A stretch of DNA of 64,000 nucleotides from Pseudomonas fluorescens. GTDB lineage: Bacteria; Pseudomonadota; Gammaproteobacteria; Pseudomonadales; Pseudomonadaceae. The translations under genes were made by a program, and so were the position numbers. This document shows, in pieces, positions 1 through 8,666 of the stretch. The notes under the pieces are model-generated. The model had not been told where the DNA came from, searched no databases, and was given only the letters and a program-made list of their open reading frames with translations. Numbering within the stretch: the first letter of the stretch is position 1; every line of letters begins with the position of its first letter. The stretch lies in the NCBI RefSeq assembly GCF_001648775.1, contig NZ_LVEJ01000024.1:1-64000 (forward strand), written 5' to 3'.

Positions 1-1409
1 GCACGGCGCTGGTCGAGCAGATCGATCACCTCGCGCAGGTTGCGATACAACGGCTCCGGCGCGGAAATCAGCAAAGTGTTGGTGGTGGCGTCGGCCTGAA
101 TGGTTACGCCACCGGCACTGAAGGCGACGTTCTGTTCGCTGTTCTGCGTACCGCCGCTGCCGGTTGCGCTGCCGCTGCTGCCCTGCGCGTAACTGCCGCC
201 CGTGCTGCCGCTGCTGTTAGTCGATGCAGTGCCGCTGCTTTGCGTGCTGCTCTGGCCGTTCTGCCCAGCGCTGCCACCGGTGCTGCTGCCCATCGAGCTG
301 AGCACCGAACGCGCACTGTCACTGGTGCCGCTGTCACTCTCACCCGTCAGCAAACCACGCAAGGCCTGCGCCAGTTTCGCCGCTTGCGCGTTACGCAGAT
401 AAACCACGTGCAGATTGCTCGGATTGCTCTGCGCGTTATCCAGTTTGTAGATCAGATTACGCGCCAGCTCCGTGCGCTCTGGGCTGCCAGCGCGAATGAT
501 GATGGTGTTGGAACGCGGGTCACCAATCACGGCGATTTTCTGCGTCGGATCATTGCCCGGCGCATCGAGTAAATCCGCGACCATCGGCGCAATGTCGGCA
601 GCGATGCCGTTCTGGATCTGCACCACATCCGTGTCGATCGCACTCGGCGAATCAATGCTCGCAATCAACTGCGCAACGCGGGTCAGGTTCTCGGCGTAAT
701 CAGTGATGACGATGGTGTTATTGCCGGGGTAAGCGTTGATCGGATTGTTCGGCGAAACAATCGGCCGCAGCACCGGAATCAGGTTCACCGCGTTCTCGTA
801 TTGCAGGCGAAACGTGCGGGTGAGCATGCCGTTACCCGCCGGTTTGTCGGCGCTGTAAATCGGCCCGCCGAGCAACTTCGCATCCGCCTCCGGCACCACC
901 TGCGCGACACCGCCAACATCAACCACGCTGAAACCCTGCATGCGCAACGCCGCCAACAACATGTCGTAAGCCTGCCGCGCCGGCACCTGACCTTCCGAGA
1001 CCAGCGTCAACGTGCCCTTGACCCGAGGGTCGACCAAAAACTGCTGCCCGGTCGAACGTGCTAACGCCCGAACCACCGCTTGAATATCGGCGTCGACAAA
1101 ATTCAGCGTCACCGGTTGATCGCCCAACGGATTGCTCGGCAAGGCAATGCCCGAAGCCGCCGCACCGCTACGCGCACTCTTGCTGATGTTGTGCAATTGC
1201 TTCGGCACAGGGCGCGCTTGGGCCTGCGCACGTTCGCGGTCGAGCACCGCGTCGCCGCTGCGCTGGGTGTTGGCCAGCGGCCGCCCGAGTTCACTGTCGA
1301 CCAGCAACGGCGGCTGATTCTGTGGTGTGGTGGTGTTGCTGCACGCGCTCAATGCCATCAGCAGCATCGGCAACGCCAGACGTGCCGGTTTGGATCCTGA
1401 CCCCTTCAT
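1..1409 (-). CDS. hxcQ: Type II secretion secretin GspD/HxcQ (C-terminal part lies outside window)
   Basis: Outer-membrane secretin of an Hxc-type type II secretion system, forming the multimeric channel that releases folded exoproteins. About 470 N-terminal residues are visible. The start overlaps the stop of the upstream GspM gene as ATGA. The N-terminus is a lipoprotein signal ending in the lipobox LSAC, the hallmark of HxcQ-type liposecretins that reach the outer membrane without a pilotin; XcpQ-type secretins lack it. N0-N1-N2 domains follow (for example VTLNFVDADIQAVVRAL, then NPINAYPGNNTIVITDYAEN). A Ser/Gly/Thr-rich linker of about 50 residues sits in the N3 domain. The beta-barrel part is off the left edge. 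It is the last visible gene of hxcT-X-Y-Z-Q. Identification as Hxc rather than Xcp rests on the lipobox and on synteny with vreAIR. Confidence 0.88.
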   Translation of the reverse strand, partial: MKGSGSKPARLALPMLLMALSACSNTTTPQNQPPLLVDSELGRPLANTQRSGDAVLDRERAQAQARPVPKQLHNISKSARSGAAASGIALPSNPLGDQPVTLNFVDADIQAVVRALARSTGQQFLVDPRVKGTLTLVSEGQVPARQAYDMLLAALRMQGFSVVDVGGVAQVVPEADAKLLGGPIYSADKPAGNGMLTRTFRLQYENAVNLIPVLRPIVSPNNPINAYPGNNTIVITDYAENLTRVAQLIASIDSPSAIDTDVVQIQNGIAADIAPMVADLLDAPGNDPTQKIAVIGDPRSNTIIIRAGSPERTELARNLIYKLDNAQSNPSNLHVVYLRNAQAAKLAQALRGLLTGESDSGTSDSARSVLSSMGSSTGGSAGQNGQSSTQSSGTASTNSSGSTGGSYAQGSSGSATGSGGTQNSEQNVAFSAGGVTIQADATTNTLLISAPEPLYRNLREVIDLLDQRR

Positions 1410-1951
1410 GAAGCTTCCTTAGCGCCCAGCGCCTGATCCATGCGAACGGTGCCTGACAAAGTGCCGGCGGTGACTTCGGTCGAGGGGTTGTCTGCGCGTT
1501 GCAAACGGGCCTCGACCACTTGCAGAGAAAGTTGTGCCGGGTTGCTCAACAGCCAGTCGAGCACGGCATCGGCCGGCGCCGCGTCAAAGGTCAATTGCCA
1601 GGCGCCCTGTGCCTCCTGTAATTGGTAATGCCCCGCCAGGCCGCTGGCCTGAAGGGTTTGCTCCAGCGACTGCGCCACGCTTTGCCCATCCGGGCGCACG
1701 CTGACTTCGCGCAGCAGCACCTCCAGCGCTTCGGTCTGGGCGCGCAGTTTTGGCGTTTCGGCTTGCCAATAAGCGATTTTCTTCAGCGGCGGCTGGACCA
1801 GCGCGACCCACAGCAGCAGGCCGATCAGCGCAATGGCCATGCCGGCGACCATGCGTTTTTCACGCAGGGCCAACGGCTGCCACCGCGCCTGCAGCTGAGC
1901 GTTAAAGCGTTGCCACTTGGCGCGATAAACCGCGAGCGAGGCCTTATTCAT
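1406..1951 (-). CDS. hxcZ: Type II secretion protein GspM/HxcZ
   Basis: Inner-membrane platform subunit that partners GspL. The chosen start (181 residues) overlaps the end of the GspL gene as ATGAATAA, with a GGAG about nine bases upstream; an in-frame ATG 33 bases earlier is possible. A short cytoplasmic N-terminus is followed by one membrane helix near residues 30-50 (MVAGMAIALIGLLLWVALV) and a periplasmic ferredoxin-like region. Sequence conservation of GspM is low, so the call depends on topology, size and position between GspL and GspD. Its stop overlaps the hxcQ start, indicating translational coupling. Confidence 0.82.
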   Translation of the reverse strand: MNKASLAVYRAKWQRFNAQLQARWQPLALREKRMVAGMAIALIGLLLWVALVQPPLKKIAYWQAETPKLRAQTEALEVLLREVSVRPDGQSVAQSLEQTLQASGLAGHYQLQEAQGAWQLTFDAAPADAVLDWLLSNPAQLSLQVVEARLQRADNPSTEVTAGTLSGTVRMDQALGAKEAS

Positions 1952-3122
1952 CTTCTTCTGCTCCGCCGCTGTCATCGCTTTCACTTGGGCTGGCTTCAGT
2001 GGCCGGACGCAAGGTCCAGCCCTCGTCGTCTGCCGTCACGCTGATACCGGCCTGCGCCAAGGTGCTTTGCCACTCCTGATCATTGCCGCCACGACGGGCT
2101 TCACTCAGCAGACTCAGTTGCAAGACGCCGTCGACAAATGTCAGCCGCTCGACACTGCCAGCCATCGACTGCATGCCGCTGCCCGCCTGCAACACCAGAC
2201 GATTGAACGTCTGCGCCGGATCATCCGCCGCGCCCTTCTGCCGCGCCGCCAGTTGCTGACGCGCCTGTTGCAACGGGTTGAGGATCACCGGCAACTCGGG
2301 AAAGGTCTGCTTAACCCGCAGGTTCATCTGGGCTTTCAACTGCTGGCCCTGCCCGGCCTCGCGAGCGGCATACAGATTCAAACCGATCACCCAAACCGCC
2401 ACGGCCAACGCTGAGAGGGCGATCGCCCTGCCCCAGCCGCGATGCTCGGTTTTTTGCTGCTGGACCGCGCCATGCATTCCCCAACCGGGTAACGGCCCGG
2501 TCCAGCGCTGCGCATCCGCCATCGGCAATTCAGCACCCGTCGGTGGTTGATCCCCGATCCAGTGCACAGTCGCACCCGGTTCCCACACGACACCGTCGAG
2601 GCCGTCATCGAACAACGGCTGCACCCGCGCCACTTGCACGCTATCGCGCAACAACAAATGCCCATCCTGCACGCAAGCAACGGTGCCCGGTAGCACCGGC
2701 AAGCTGTAAGGCGCCGGGTAGAGTCCGCGCAGGTTCAGCCCAGCGCTTTTCAGCAACTGGCCAAAGCGCAACAACGCCTGCCGAGGCGCCCAGGCGATCT
2801 GCACCTGCCCGGCCTCGTCCCGCGAGCTGTGCGCGATGTGCATCTCGCTGCTGTCGCCCAGCATCAACGCCTGCGCCGCACACTGCACCGCCGCGACAAT
2901 CTTGTTGGCCGGCAGCGGCGGTAAATCGAGACTCGCCAACAGGCTGTCAGCCGGGTGCAGAAAACACATCAGCGGCGGCAGTTTCGACTGCTGGCTCAAC
3001 TGGCTCAGACTGAGGCGATCTTCCCGCGTGACCTGGCCCTGACGATCCAGCCACGCGCAGTGCAACTCACTGTGCAAATCCAGTTCCGCCAAGGGCGGCA
3101 ACGCGACTTTCAACTGGCTCAT
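1944..3122 (-). CDS. hxcY: Type II secretion protein GspL/HxcY
   Basis: GspL-family cytoplasmic/inner-membrane protein of 392 residues that recruits the assembly ATPase GspE to the secretion platform. The N-terminal two-thirds is an actin-like cytoplasmic domain (LDLHSELHCAWLDRQGQV, then LPPLPANKIVAAVQ). A transmembrane helix follows near residues 231-249 (ALSALAVAVWVIGLNLY), then a periplasmic domain. The C-terminus is an unusual acidic tail rich in Ser, Asp and Glu. The start overlaps the hxcX stop as ATGA. Gene order T-X-Y-Z-Q matches the P. aeruginosa hxc cluster. Confidence 0.85.
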   Translation of the reverse strand: MSQLKVALPPLAELDLHSELHCAWLDRQGQVTREDRLSLSQLSQQSKLPPLMCFLHPADSLLASLDLPPLPANKIVAAVQCAAQALMLGDSSEMHIAHSSRDEAGQVQIAWAPRQALLRFGQLLKSAGLNLRGLYPAPYSLPVLPGTVACVQDGHLLLRDSVQVARVQPLFDDGLDGVVWEPGATVHWIGDQPPTGAELPMADAQRWTGPLPGWGMHGAVQQQKTEHRGWGRAIALSALAVAVWVIGLNLYAAREAGQGQQLKAQMNLRVKQTFPELPVILNPLQQARQQLAARQKGAADDPAQTFNRLVLQAGSGMQSMAGSVERLTFVDGVLQLSLLSEARRGGNDQEWQSTLAQAGISVTADDEGWTLRPATEASPSESDDSGGAEEDE

Positions 3123-4078
3123 ACGCCCACCCGCGACCAGATCACCTGCGGCAAGCGGTCCTGACTGCGATGCAACAACGCCTCAAGGCTGACCCGACGC
3201 TGATCGCGCCGCGCCTCACCGCGCAGGCGAAACCAGTCACTGGTGATGCCGACCTTGACGCTGGTCAGCTCCAGTTGCGGCATGCGCAAGCGGTTAACAA
3301 AATCGCCACGGTTGATAAACCAGCGCCCGGCATCACGCTCGGCGATCAGCGCATTGGCACGCTCCAGCGACAGCCCCGGCACAAACGCGGCCAAGACCGG
3401 CGCGGTGGCGGTGTTGCCGTTGAGCCACGTCGTCGCGGGAATCACCGTCAGGTACGGCGCCAGTTTGCCCATCACCGCCTCATTCACGCCGTCGACACCA
3501 CGCAAATCATCGATGCTGCGCAGCATCGGCAGCGTCGGATTCTGCGGTTTGTGTGAAGCCCTTGGCGACGTCGCGCGGCCACTGTCGAAACCGCTTTTCG
3601 GCGCCTCGGCGATCTGCGCATTCAGCAGTCGTGGGTAGGACGCAATCACCCGCTGACTGATGCGCTGACTCAACCCGGCGCTGACTCCGATCAACTCGCA
3701 CAAGCGCTGAAACGCCGCCACCTGCGCCTCATCGACCCGCTCATTGGCCACCAGATTGCGCAGGTTGAACTTGCCCTGCTCATCCTCCAGTCGTCCTTCA
3801 AAACCTTGCGCGGAGAGACGCTGCGCCCACGGCTGATCGAGCCGGGTCAACGGGTCGCGCTGACGTGCGTCCCACAACAATTGACGGCTGATCTCCAACC
3901 CGCCCAGCACCACCCAGCGTCCCTGCACACGCTGCTGATCCGCCTCCAGCGCACGGGTCGACACGCCCTGGCGCGTCAACATGCCCGCCGCAATCACCGC
4001 CACCACGGCCGCAATCAACAACGCGCTGATAATCGCCATGCCCTGTTGCTTCGCCCCCTCAGGCGAGCGGCTGTTCAT
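3119..4078 (-). CDS. hxcX: Type II secretion minor pseudopilin GspK/HxcX
   Basis: GspK-family minor pseudopilin (319 residues), thought to cap the pseudopilus tip with GspI and GspJ. The start codon is the ATG nine bases beyond the hxcT stop; the open frame extends upstream but there overlaps hxcT. The N-terminus MNSRSPEGAKQQGMAIISAL carries the prepilin-peptidase type signal (cleavage after Gly, then MAIISALLIAAVVAVIAAGML), in which the usual Glu+5 is absent, as is normal for GspK. The large soluble domain includes LNAQIAEAP and DLRGVDGVNE segments typical of the family. It is translationally coupled to hxcY. Confidence 0.86.
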   Translation of the reverse strand: MNSRSPEGAKQQGMAIISALLIAAVVAVIAAGMLTRQGVSTRALEADQQRVQGRWVVLGGLEISRQLLWDARQRDPLTRLDQPWAQRLSAQGFEGRLEDEQGKFNLRNLVANERVDEAQVAAFQRLCELIGVSAGLSQRISQRVIASYPRLLNAQIAEAPKSGFDSGRATSPRASHKPQNPTLPMLRSIDDLRGVDGVNEAVMGKLAPYLTVIPATTWLNGNTATAPVLAAFVPGLSLERANALIAERDAGRWFINRGDFVNRLRMPQLELTSVKVGITSDWFRLRGEARRDQRRVSLEALLHRSQDRLPQVIWSRVGV

Positions 4079-4086
4079 GGCCGGCC

Positions 4087-4545
4087 TTACAACTGCCAGG
4101 AACCGATATCGGCATTCACGCCGTCGCCGTCCGGCTGACCGTCGGCACCGAGGGAAAAGATGTCGATCTCGCCATTCGCGCCGGGGTTGAGGTACTGATA
4201 AGGCCGCCCCCACGGATCGTTCGGCAAGCGCTCCAGGTACGAGCGCCAATTGCTGTTCTTCGCATCCGCCGGCCGCTCCACCAACACCTTCAGCCCCTGG
4301 TTCATGCTCGGATAAGTGCCGTGATCGAGGCGATACAACTTCAACGCCTGCATCAACCCACCAATATCCTGCTTCGCCGCCGTCGCCCGCGCCTGATCCG
4401 GCCGGTCCAGCACCTTAGGCACTACCATCGCCGCCAAAATCCCCAGAATCACCACGACCACCATGATCTCGATCAGGGTAAAACCCTGCTGACCACGCGG
4501 CGTGCGCAACGGTTGCTGAAGCGATTTGAAAGGTGCGATATCCAT
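4087..4545 (-). CDS. hxcT: Type II secretion major pseudopilin GspG/HxcT
   Basis: Major pseudopilin that polymerises into the periplasmic pseudopilus. With the ATG at 4545 (AGGGA upstream) the protein has 152 residues; the frame stays open 15 codons further from a TTG. It has the prepilin motif G/FTLIEIMVVVVILGILAAM and the GspG signature DHGTYPSMNQGLKVL, followed by LPNDPWGRPYQYLNPG and the calcium-site loop FSLGADGQPDGDGVNADI. It is the first gene of the leftward hxcT-X-Y-Z-Q operon and is divergent from hxcV. The 147-bp gap to hxcV should hold both promoters. In P. aeruginosa the Hxc system is phosphate-responsive, but I could not identify a convincing PhoB box here. Confidence 0.93.
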   Translation of the reverse strand: MDIAPFKSLQQPLRTPRGQQGFTLIEIMVVVVILGILAAMVVPKVLDRPDQARATAAKQDIGGLMQALKLYRLDHGTYPSMNQGLKVLVERPADAKNSNWRSYLERLPNDPWGRPYQYLNPGANGEIDIFSLGADGQPDGDGVNADIGSWQL

Positions 4546-4692
4546 CTCGACATTCCCTGGCTTGATTCGATTCGACGCGCAGTGTTGCAAGAAGATATGT
4601 CAGGGATGTTGAAAATCCTCGGGTGTTTTCGTCGTCAAGCCGTCAAGGACGGGGGTTAGCGTCGAGGGCTGGGTTTTGGTTTTGGGCGGTTT

Positions 4693-5079
4693 ATGCGTGC
4701 GCGTTCGCGGGAAGCGGGTTTCACGTTGATTGAGGTGCTGGTGGCGCTGGCGATTATTGCCGTGGCGATGTCGGCAGCTGTGCGAGTGGCGGGGTTGATG
4801 ACGCAGAGCAGCGGGATTTTGCGGGATCGGTCGGTGGCGATGATTGCGGCGCAGAGTCGGATGGCGGAGTTGCGACTGGAAGGCAGGTTGCCGATGGGGA
4901 TGAAAGCGCAGGAGTGTGATCAGGGGCGGTTGTTGTTGCGATGTGAGCAGGTGATTGGTGCGGCGGAAAATGGGCGGTTGCTCAAGGTTGGGATTCAGGT
5001 GTTTGACCGCAACCAGGATGCGCCGCCGTTGGCCAGGCTGGAGACATTGATGTCCCGAACGGAAAGCCCCTCACCCTAG
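4693..5079 (+). CDS. hxcV: Type II secretion minor pseudopilin GspI/HxcV
   Basis: GspI-family minor pseudopilin of 128 residues with the class III signal G/FTLIEVLVALAIIAVAMSAA and the typical downstream GspI pattern (MIAAQSRMAELRLEG). It diverges from hxcT. In P. aeruginosa hxcV sits directly beside hxcP. Here its 3' end is followed by about 9.5 kb of accessory DNA before hxcP, so this gene marks the left border of the inserted island. Confidence 0.88.
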   Translation: MRARSREAGFTLIEVLVALAIIAVAMSAAVRVAGLMTQSSGILRDRSVAMIAAQSRMAELRLEGRLPMGMKAQECDQGRLLLRCEQVIGAAENGRLLKVGIQVFDRNQDAPPLARLETLMSRTESPSP

Positions 5080-5672
5080 CCCTCCCGAAACGTCGGACCG
5101 CCCAGAGGTAGAGGGAACTGATTCGGGGATATTCGAGAGCTACACCGACTTGAACGTCTTTCATTGAATCCAAATTCGCCAAGCTCACAAAGCAAATCGA
5201 AGGTCTTTCACCAAAGCCATAATCACCAAGGTCTTCCAGGTCGACGTACCCCGCAAGACATCTCGGTCGGCCCCCTCTCCCCCCGGGAGAGGGCTGGGGT
5301 GAGGGCCGCTTCTACTCGCAAAGTCCCAGAATCACCAAAGCCATAATCGCCAAGCTCTTCCAGTTTAAACGTTGGTGTTTATCGAGACAGAACTCCGTCA
5401 GCCTTCCCAGGTAGATCCGTCCACTTATCCCCGCTTACCCCTAGCTAAATGCCCAACCTCCGCCGCTCGCCGAAAACCGCGCGCCTCTGTCTGGCCCTCT
5501 ACCCTTCTGACGTCCAGCGACTGAGTTACCGAAAGTGGTCAGGATGACTATGCTGTTGACTTACATAGCTGAAAAAATAGTCAGGCAATGCCGATACCGA
5601 GGTTGATGCATAGAACGCAAAAAACCGATCTGACACGAAATCGACCTGGTAACTAAAGCAACGGAGTGCGAG
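5080..5672. repeat. Non-coding left border of the island with short repeats
   Basis: No convincing gene is visible in this 590-bp gap. It contains an imperfect 31-bp direct repeat (about 5213-5243 and 5334-5364, both with CCAAAGCCATAATC near the start) flanking a copy of the common Pseudomonas CCGGGAGAGGGCTGGGG element near 5279-5305. The segment TTTAAACGTTGGTGTTTATC at about 5364 recurs at about 9897, at the end of the second copy of the duplicated module, so this border carries a third fragment of that module. Confidence 0.6.
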
Positions 5673-6146
5673 ATGAAAGTCATCGCTTTTTTAGCCGTTT
5701 ATCTCGCAGGTGGGGTTGCTCTGTTTCCTTTCCTCGACCTCATGCGTCCCGTAGGTGTGTTTCTCGACCATTTCTATTCACAAATTTTCCTGAGCTCCGG
5801 CGCTGATGTAGCAGAACGCCTAAGCCTGAGCTTTATCTACGCAAGTCTGTTTCATCTGGTGTGGTCGGCTTTATTTTCTGAATCTGCAAAAAACTGGGTA
5901 TCCACGATTAACTTCAGAGACCTTTGCTATCTCGCCTTACGATGTCTGAGTTTTCTTTGCGTCAGCCTGATAAGCCTCGGGCTGGTTGGAATAACCAGCC
6001 AAAAAGTGCCCCGTACGGACTTTCATCAATATTTCACTTTTTTGGTGATCTGCATGCTTCTGGGTCTTTGGGCGTGGTCGCTCAAGGATTTTCTGGTGGC
6101 AGCCTTTCATTGCACCGGAAGAAGAATCACAGGAACGAATAAATAG
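5673..6146 (+). CDS. Hypothetical integral membrane protein
   Basis: Predicted protein of 157 residues that I cannot assign to a family. The start is supported by GGAG six to seven bases before the ATG. Hydrophobic segments lie near residues 3-20, 50-66, 84-108 and 118-142, suggesting four membrane helices with a charged C-terminal tail. It is the first gene after hxcV. Its lower GC and position mark it as island cargo. No partner is evident except the secreted-protein gene 170 bp downstream on the same strand. Confidence 0.6.
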   Translation: MKVIAFLAVYLAGGVALFPFLDLMRPVGVFLDHFYSQIFLSSGADVAERLSLSFIYASLFHLVWSALFSESAKNWVSTINFRDLCYLALRCLSFLCVSLISLGLVGITSQKVPRTDFHQYFTFLVICMLLGLWAWSLKDFLVAAFHCTGRRITGTNK

Positions 6147-6316
6147 AAGCAGGCAATAACCCAGGTCACTTTCACTAGGCTCGGCGCTAGGCCGAAAGCA
6201 GCAACAAGGGTGGCAGCACGTCCCGAAGGGCTGGCACCAAGAATCACCATCCTCCGCAACCTCATACCGAGGACCCGGAGTTTTTGTCGAGCTAAAATCG
6301 GCTATAGGAACTGTAA

Positions 6317-6706
6317 TTGAAGGCCTCGACCCTCGTATTTTTCGCACTTTATTACACGGGTATCAGCGCAGCGTTTGCCGATGACTCACAGGCGCCAAAC
6401 GACAATCGCGGGCCAGCAGGCATCGTCGCCGGTGAGCGTTTGGCCGCGGCCAGATCCAAGCTAGTCAAACAAGGCTGGAAGCCGACGCGGATGCATACCA
6501 ACGACGGCTATGAATACAGTGGCGTGGAGAAGGAGCTGGCTACACGCAGTTTCTTCGAACTGGATAACTGCTCGTTTGATAGCTCGCGTTGCATCTTGTA
6601 CTACGCGAAGAAAGGAACTTGCCTACGCGTCGATACCATCGGAGAGCAATTCAATGACATGACGGTGACGCGATGGACCCGCGAATGTCCTGAAGCGACT
6701 CAATAA
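6317..6706 (+). CDS. Small secreted Cys-containing protein, copy 1 (TTG start)
   Basis: Hypothetical exported protein of 129 residues with signal peptide MKASTLVFFALYYTGISAAFA. The mature part has four cysteines (in NCSF, SRCI, GTCLR and RECPE), probably two disulfides. It is a paralogue of the protein encoded at 8667-9041, almost identical from residue 40 on, with a few extra residues after the signal peptide. The start codon is TTG where the other copy has ATG; AGGAA lies six bases upstream, so translation is still plausible but may be weak. Function unknown. Confidence 0.65.
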   Translation: MKASTLVFFALYYTGISAAFADDSQAPNDNRGPAGIVAGERLAAARSKLVKQGWKPTRMHTNDGYEYSGVEKELATRSFFELDNCSFDSSRCILYYAKKGTCLRVDTIGEQFNDMTVTRWTRECPEATQ

Positions 6707-6787
6707 CCACACGAAGACGGCGCGGTACTAATCAACTGCTCCCACAGGTGTCAGCGTCGTACGCAACATCTGCAATCAGCATAAAAC

Positions 6788-6820
6788 CCTGTGGGAGCGA
6801 GCCTGCTCGCGAAAGCGCCA
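6788..6820. repeat. REP element
   Basis: Single Pseudomonas REP core (TGTGGGAGCGAGCCTGCTCG) capable of forming a hairpin, between the 3' ends of two convergent genes. The same element sits at the equivalent position in the second module copy (about 9122-9152). Confidence 0.85.
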
Positions 6821-6863
6821 GAATGAACACCCGATCAATCACCAGGTGATCCCGGCACCCGCA

Positions 6864-7223
6864 TCACTCCGGCAATTGCAAATTATCCAGCGCCCGATTC
6901 ACCGCCAGCTCCCCGAGCATGATCAACTGCGCAATCCCCGCCAGCGCATGGCGCTGCGATGCCGGCAACAGGCTGGAGACGTTCTGGGCGATGGTTTTGG
7001 CCGAAGCGAGTGTTGCACTGGCATCGACCAGCAGTTCTTCGGTTTTGTTGTCCGCCGTCACGGCGTACATCCCACGGTTTTTACGTGGCGGCGGCGTGGA
7101 ACCGGGCGGACAGAGATAATGGTCGAGCGCGCGGTCGGCGGCTTCGTGGAGTTTTTTTGAGTCGATGGATTCGTAGGGGGAAACCGAGGCGGTTTCGGGC
7201 GGGTTGGGTGTTGGTTTGATCAT
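6864..7223 (-). CDS. DUF6124 family protein, copy 1
   Basis: Protein of 119 residues matching the small Pseudomonas DUF6124 (formerly DUF3077) family in pattern: a Pro-rich N-terminus (MIKPTPNPPET), the conserved KLHEAADRALDHYL helix, and a C-terminal LPASQRHALAGIAQLIMLGEL region. GGAG lies seven bases before the ATG. Function is unknown. It differs from copy 2 (9199-9558) only at the last residue. A structured, pseudoknot-like sequence lies immediately upstream. Confidence 0.85.
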   Translation of the reverse strand: MIKPTPNPPETASVSPYESIDSKKLHEAADRALDHYLCPPGSTPPPRKNRGMYAVTADNKTEELLVDASATLASAKTIAQNVSSLLPASQRHALAGIAQLIMLGELAVNRALDNLQLPE

Positions 7224-7261
7224 GGTGAAGCTCCAAATTTATACCTGGTGGAACCACCAAC

Positions 7262-7362
7262 ACCTGTCGCTAAACAAGTAAGGGTGGCAGCTGTACGCGG
7301 GTTAGCGAACCGAGAGGTATAAGACCCGGCAGACCCGAAGGTCTCCCACGCACAGCCACCAT
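7262..7362 (-). promoter_or_regulatory. Pseudoknot-like structured element upstream of DUF6124 gene, copy 1
   Basis: Two interleaved inverted repeats: TCGCTAA (7267-7273) with TTAGCGA (7302-7308), and GGTGGC (7283-7288) with GCCACC (7355-7360). A perfect hairpin AGACC-CGAA-GGTCT at 7331-7344 lies inside. Interleaving gives H-type pseudoknot topology on either strand. The element near 9600-9692 has the same layout with different bases in the first stem, so pairing rather than sequence is kept. It lies 40-140 bases upstream of the DUF6124 start and could be a 5' leader RNA or a mobile-element end. Confidence 0.5.
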
Positions 7363-7653
7363 ATCGTCATCGCAAACGTCTGCGACAAACTGGAGCGTCG
7401 TTGTACTTATACCTGGTCAGGTCGCTAAACCCGGTCGCTGGGTTGCCAGCGACACGTAGACGATAAAGACCAGGTACAAAACGCACAAGCCGGCGGATTC
7501 TGGCGTAGCTGTAGGCAAAGGCGCAAGGATATGTAGCCTGAGAGAGTGACTGGAAATGTCTTTTTAAACACTGGCGTTTATCGGGGCCTTGCTGCGCAGC
7601 TCTCCCCCTTAACTGGGTCAAGCCCTTTCCCCCGGTTAAAAAATAACGAGCAC
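7363..7653. other. Intergenic trailer of module copy 1
   Basis: About 290 bp without a supported gene. The part near 7480-7590 (with GGATTCTGGCGTAGCTGTAG) is repeated at about 9820-9920 in copy 2. Nothing else is recognised. Confidence 0.5.
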
Positions 7654-8370
7654 TCATAACCGGGCATAGGCAGCTTCGAAATCACTGAGTGCTTGGTTTA
7701 CTTTGTATCGAAGCATCAGCGATGCGGAAAGCTTCACCATTGCCTCAAATAGGACATGACCTGATTGAATCTGGCATTGCCCAACACAATGTCCGGCGTA
7801 ATCGCCAGGTTCATACGCGTAAACAGTGTAAAAAACCCTGCCCGAATCCTCCCGACTCAACCCCGCCGTGAGATGTGTGACAGAGCTATCCGACACAGGG
7901 AGCTCAGATCGTGAAAACTCCAGAACATCATCGAAAGGAATGAACATCGCCGAAGCAGACATCACAAAGAGACTCGCGATATCCAACGCCTCCTCAACGT
8001 TTTTGAGCTCAGGTGTCGCGTACTCGTGCTCAAGAAAATTTCGCATATCGACAACTTTACGCAGCAGACTGGGTGCCAATAACCCTAGTGCCCTTACTCG
8101 CTCGATCTTCTTCGGCACGTTCCATCTAAGTGAAGGATAGCCAAAAGAGATCAACAACTGATCAAGCTGTCCGACAATGGCGCGTTTCACGTTAGTCGTT
8201 GCGTTAACAAGGGCTGCCAAACCGCCCCGTTCAAAATCGTCTTCCGCCAAAGTCAAAAATTCAATCGGAGAAATTTTCAGATCTGTCATTCCAAAACTTC
8301 CGCCTCCCGATGCCACTCCACTGCCGCTCAAATCAAATCCATGAGCGACGCAAAACTCTTTGATTTCCAT
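7654..8370 (-). CDS. HEPN-like domain protein (putative)
   Basis: Protein of 238 residues with a GGGAG Shine-Dalgarno sequence five bases before the ATG. Residues 95-140 contain LLRKVVDMRNFLEHEY, where R110-N111 and H115 form the R-x4-H motif of HEPN ribonucleases, followed by a helix (LKNVEEALDIASLFV) as in many HEPN folds. The N-terminus has a Gly/Ser-rich stretch. HEPN proteins are frequent RNase effectors in bacterial defence and toxin modules, and this gene lies 2 kb from a PARIS-like pair. No separate antitoxin gene is adjacent. The domain call is by motif only and could instead reflect a non-catalytic HEPN-like helical bundle. Confidence 0.5.
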   Translation of the reverse strand: MEIKEFCVAHGFDLSGSGVASGGGSFGMTDLKISPIEFLTLAEDDFERGGLAALVNATTNVKRAIVGQLDQLLISFGYPSLRWNVPKKIERVRALGLLAPSLLRKVVDMRNFLEHEYATPELKNVEEALDIASLFVMSASAMFIPFDDVLEFSRSELPVSDSSVTHLTAGLSREDSGRVFYTVYAYEPGDYAGHCVGQCQIQSGHVLFEAMVKLSASLMLRYKVNQALSDFEAAYARL

Positions 8371-8666
8371 CTCAACTCCCGGCTAATTGGCGGCTACAGG
8401 CATACGTTGGAAATCAGTTTATCAGCGAAATTTCGGCTACTCGGTCGATTAGAGTAGTTGGTCTACGTGCCTTCGGTATGCCTTTGGGGACGTATTGGTT
8501 GTTTCAGAAAATAGACCAGTCCCTAATTACTCTGGGCGCGATGGCGAAAGCAGCGATAAGGTGGGCGGCGCGTGCCGAAGGCCTAGGCAATAAACAATCC
8601 CACGCCCCCTTCCGCCGGGTATCCGGAGTTTTTGTCGAGCTAGAAATCGGCTGGAGAAACTATCAA

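Larger units (their letters stand above)
6180..7590. repeat. Duplicated module, copy 1
   Basis: This segment (leader, small secreted Cys-rich protein, REP sequence, DUF6124 gene on the opposite strand, pseudoknot-like element, trailer) recurs at about 8540-9920 with the same internal order. Coding parts are nearly identical. Leaders and the segment upstream of DUF6124 have diverged in sequence but keep their inverted repeats. The HEPN-like gene lies between the copies. Both ends are placed by eye to within a few tens of bases. Confidence 0.8.
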
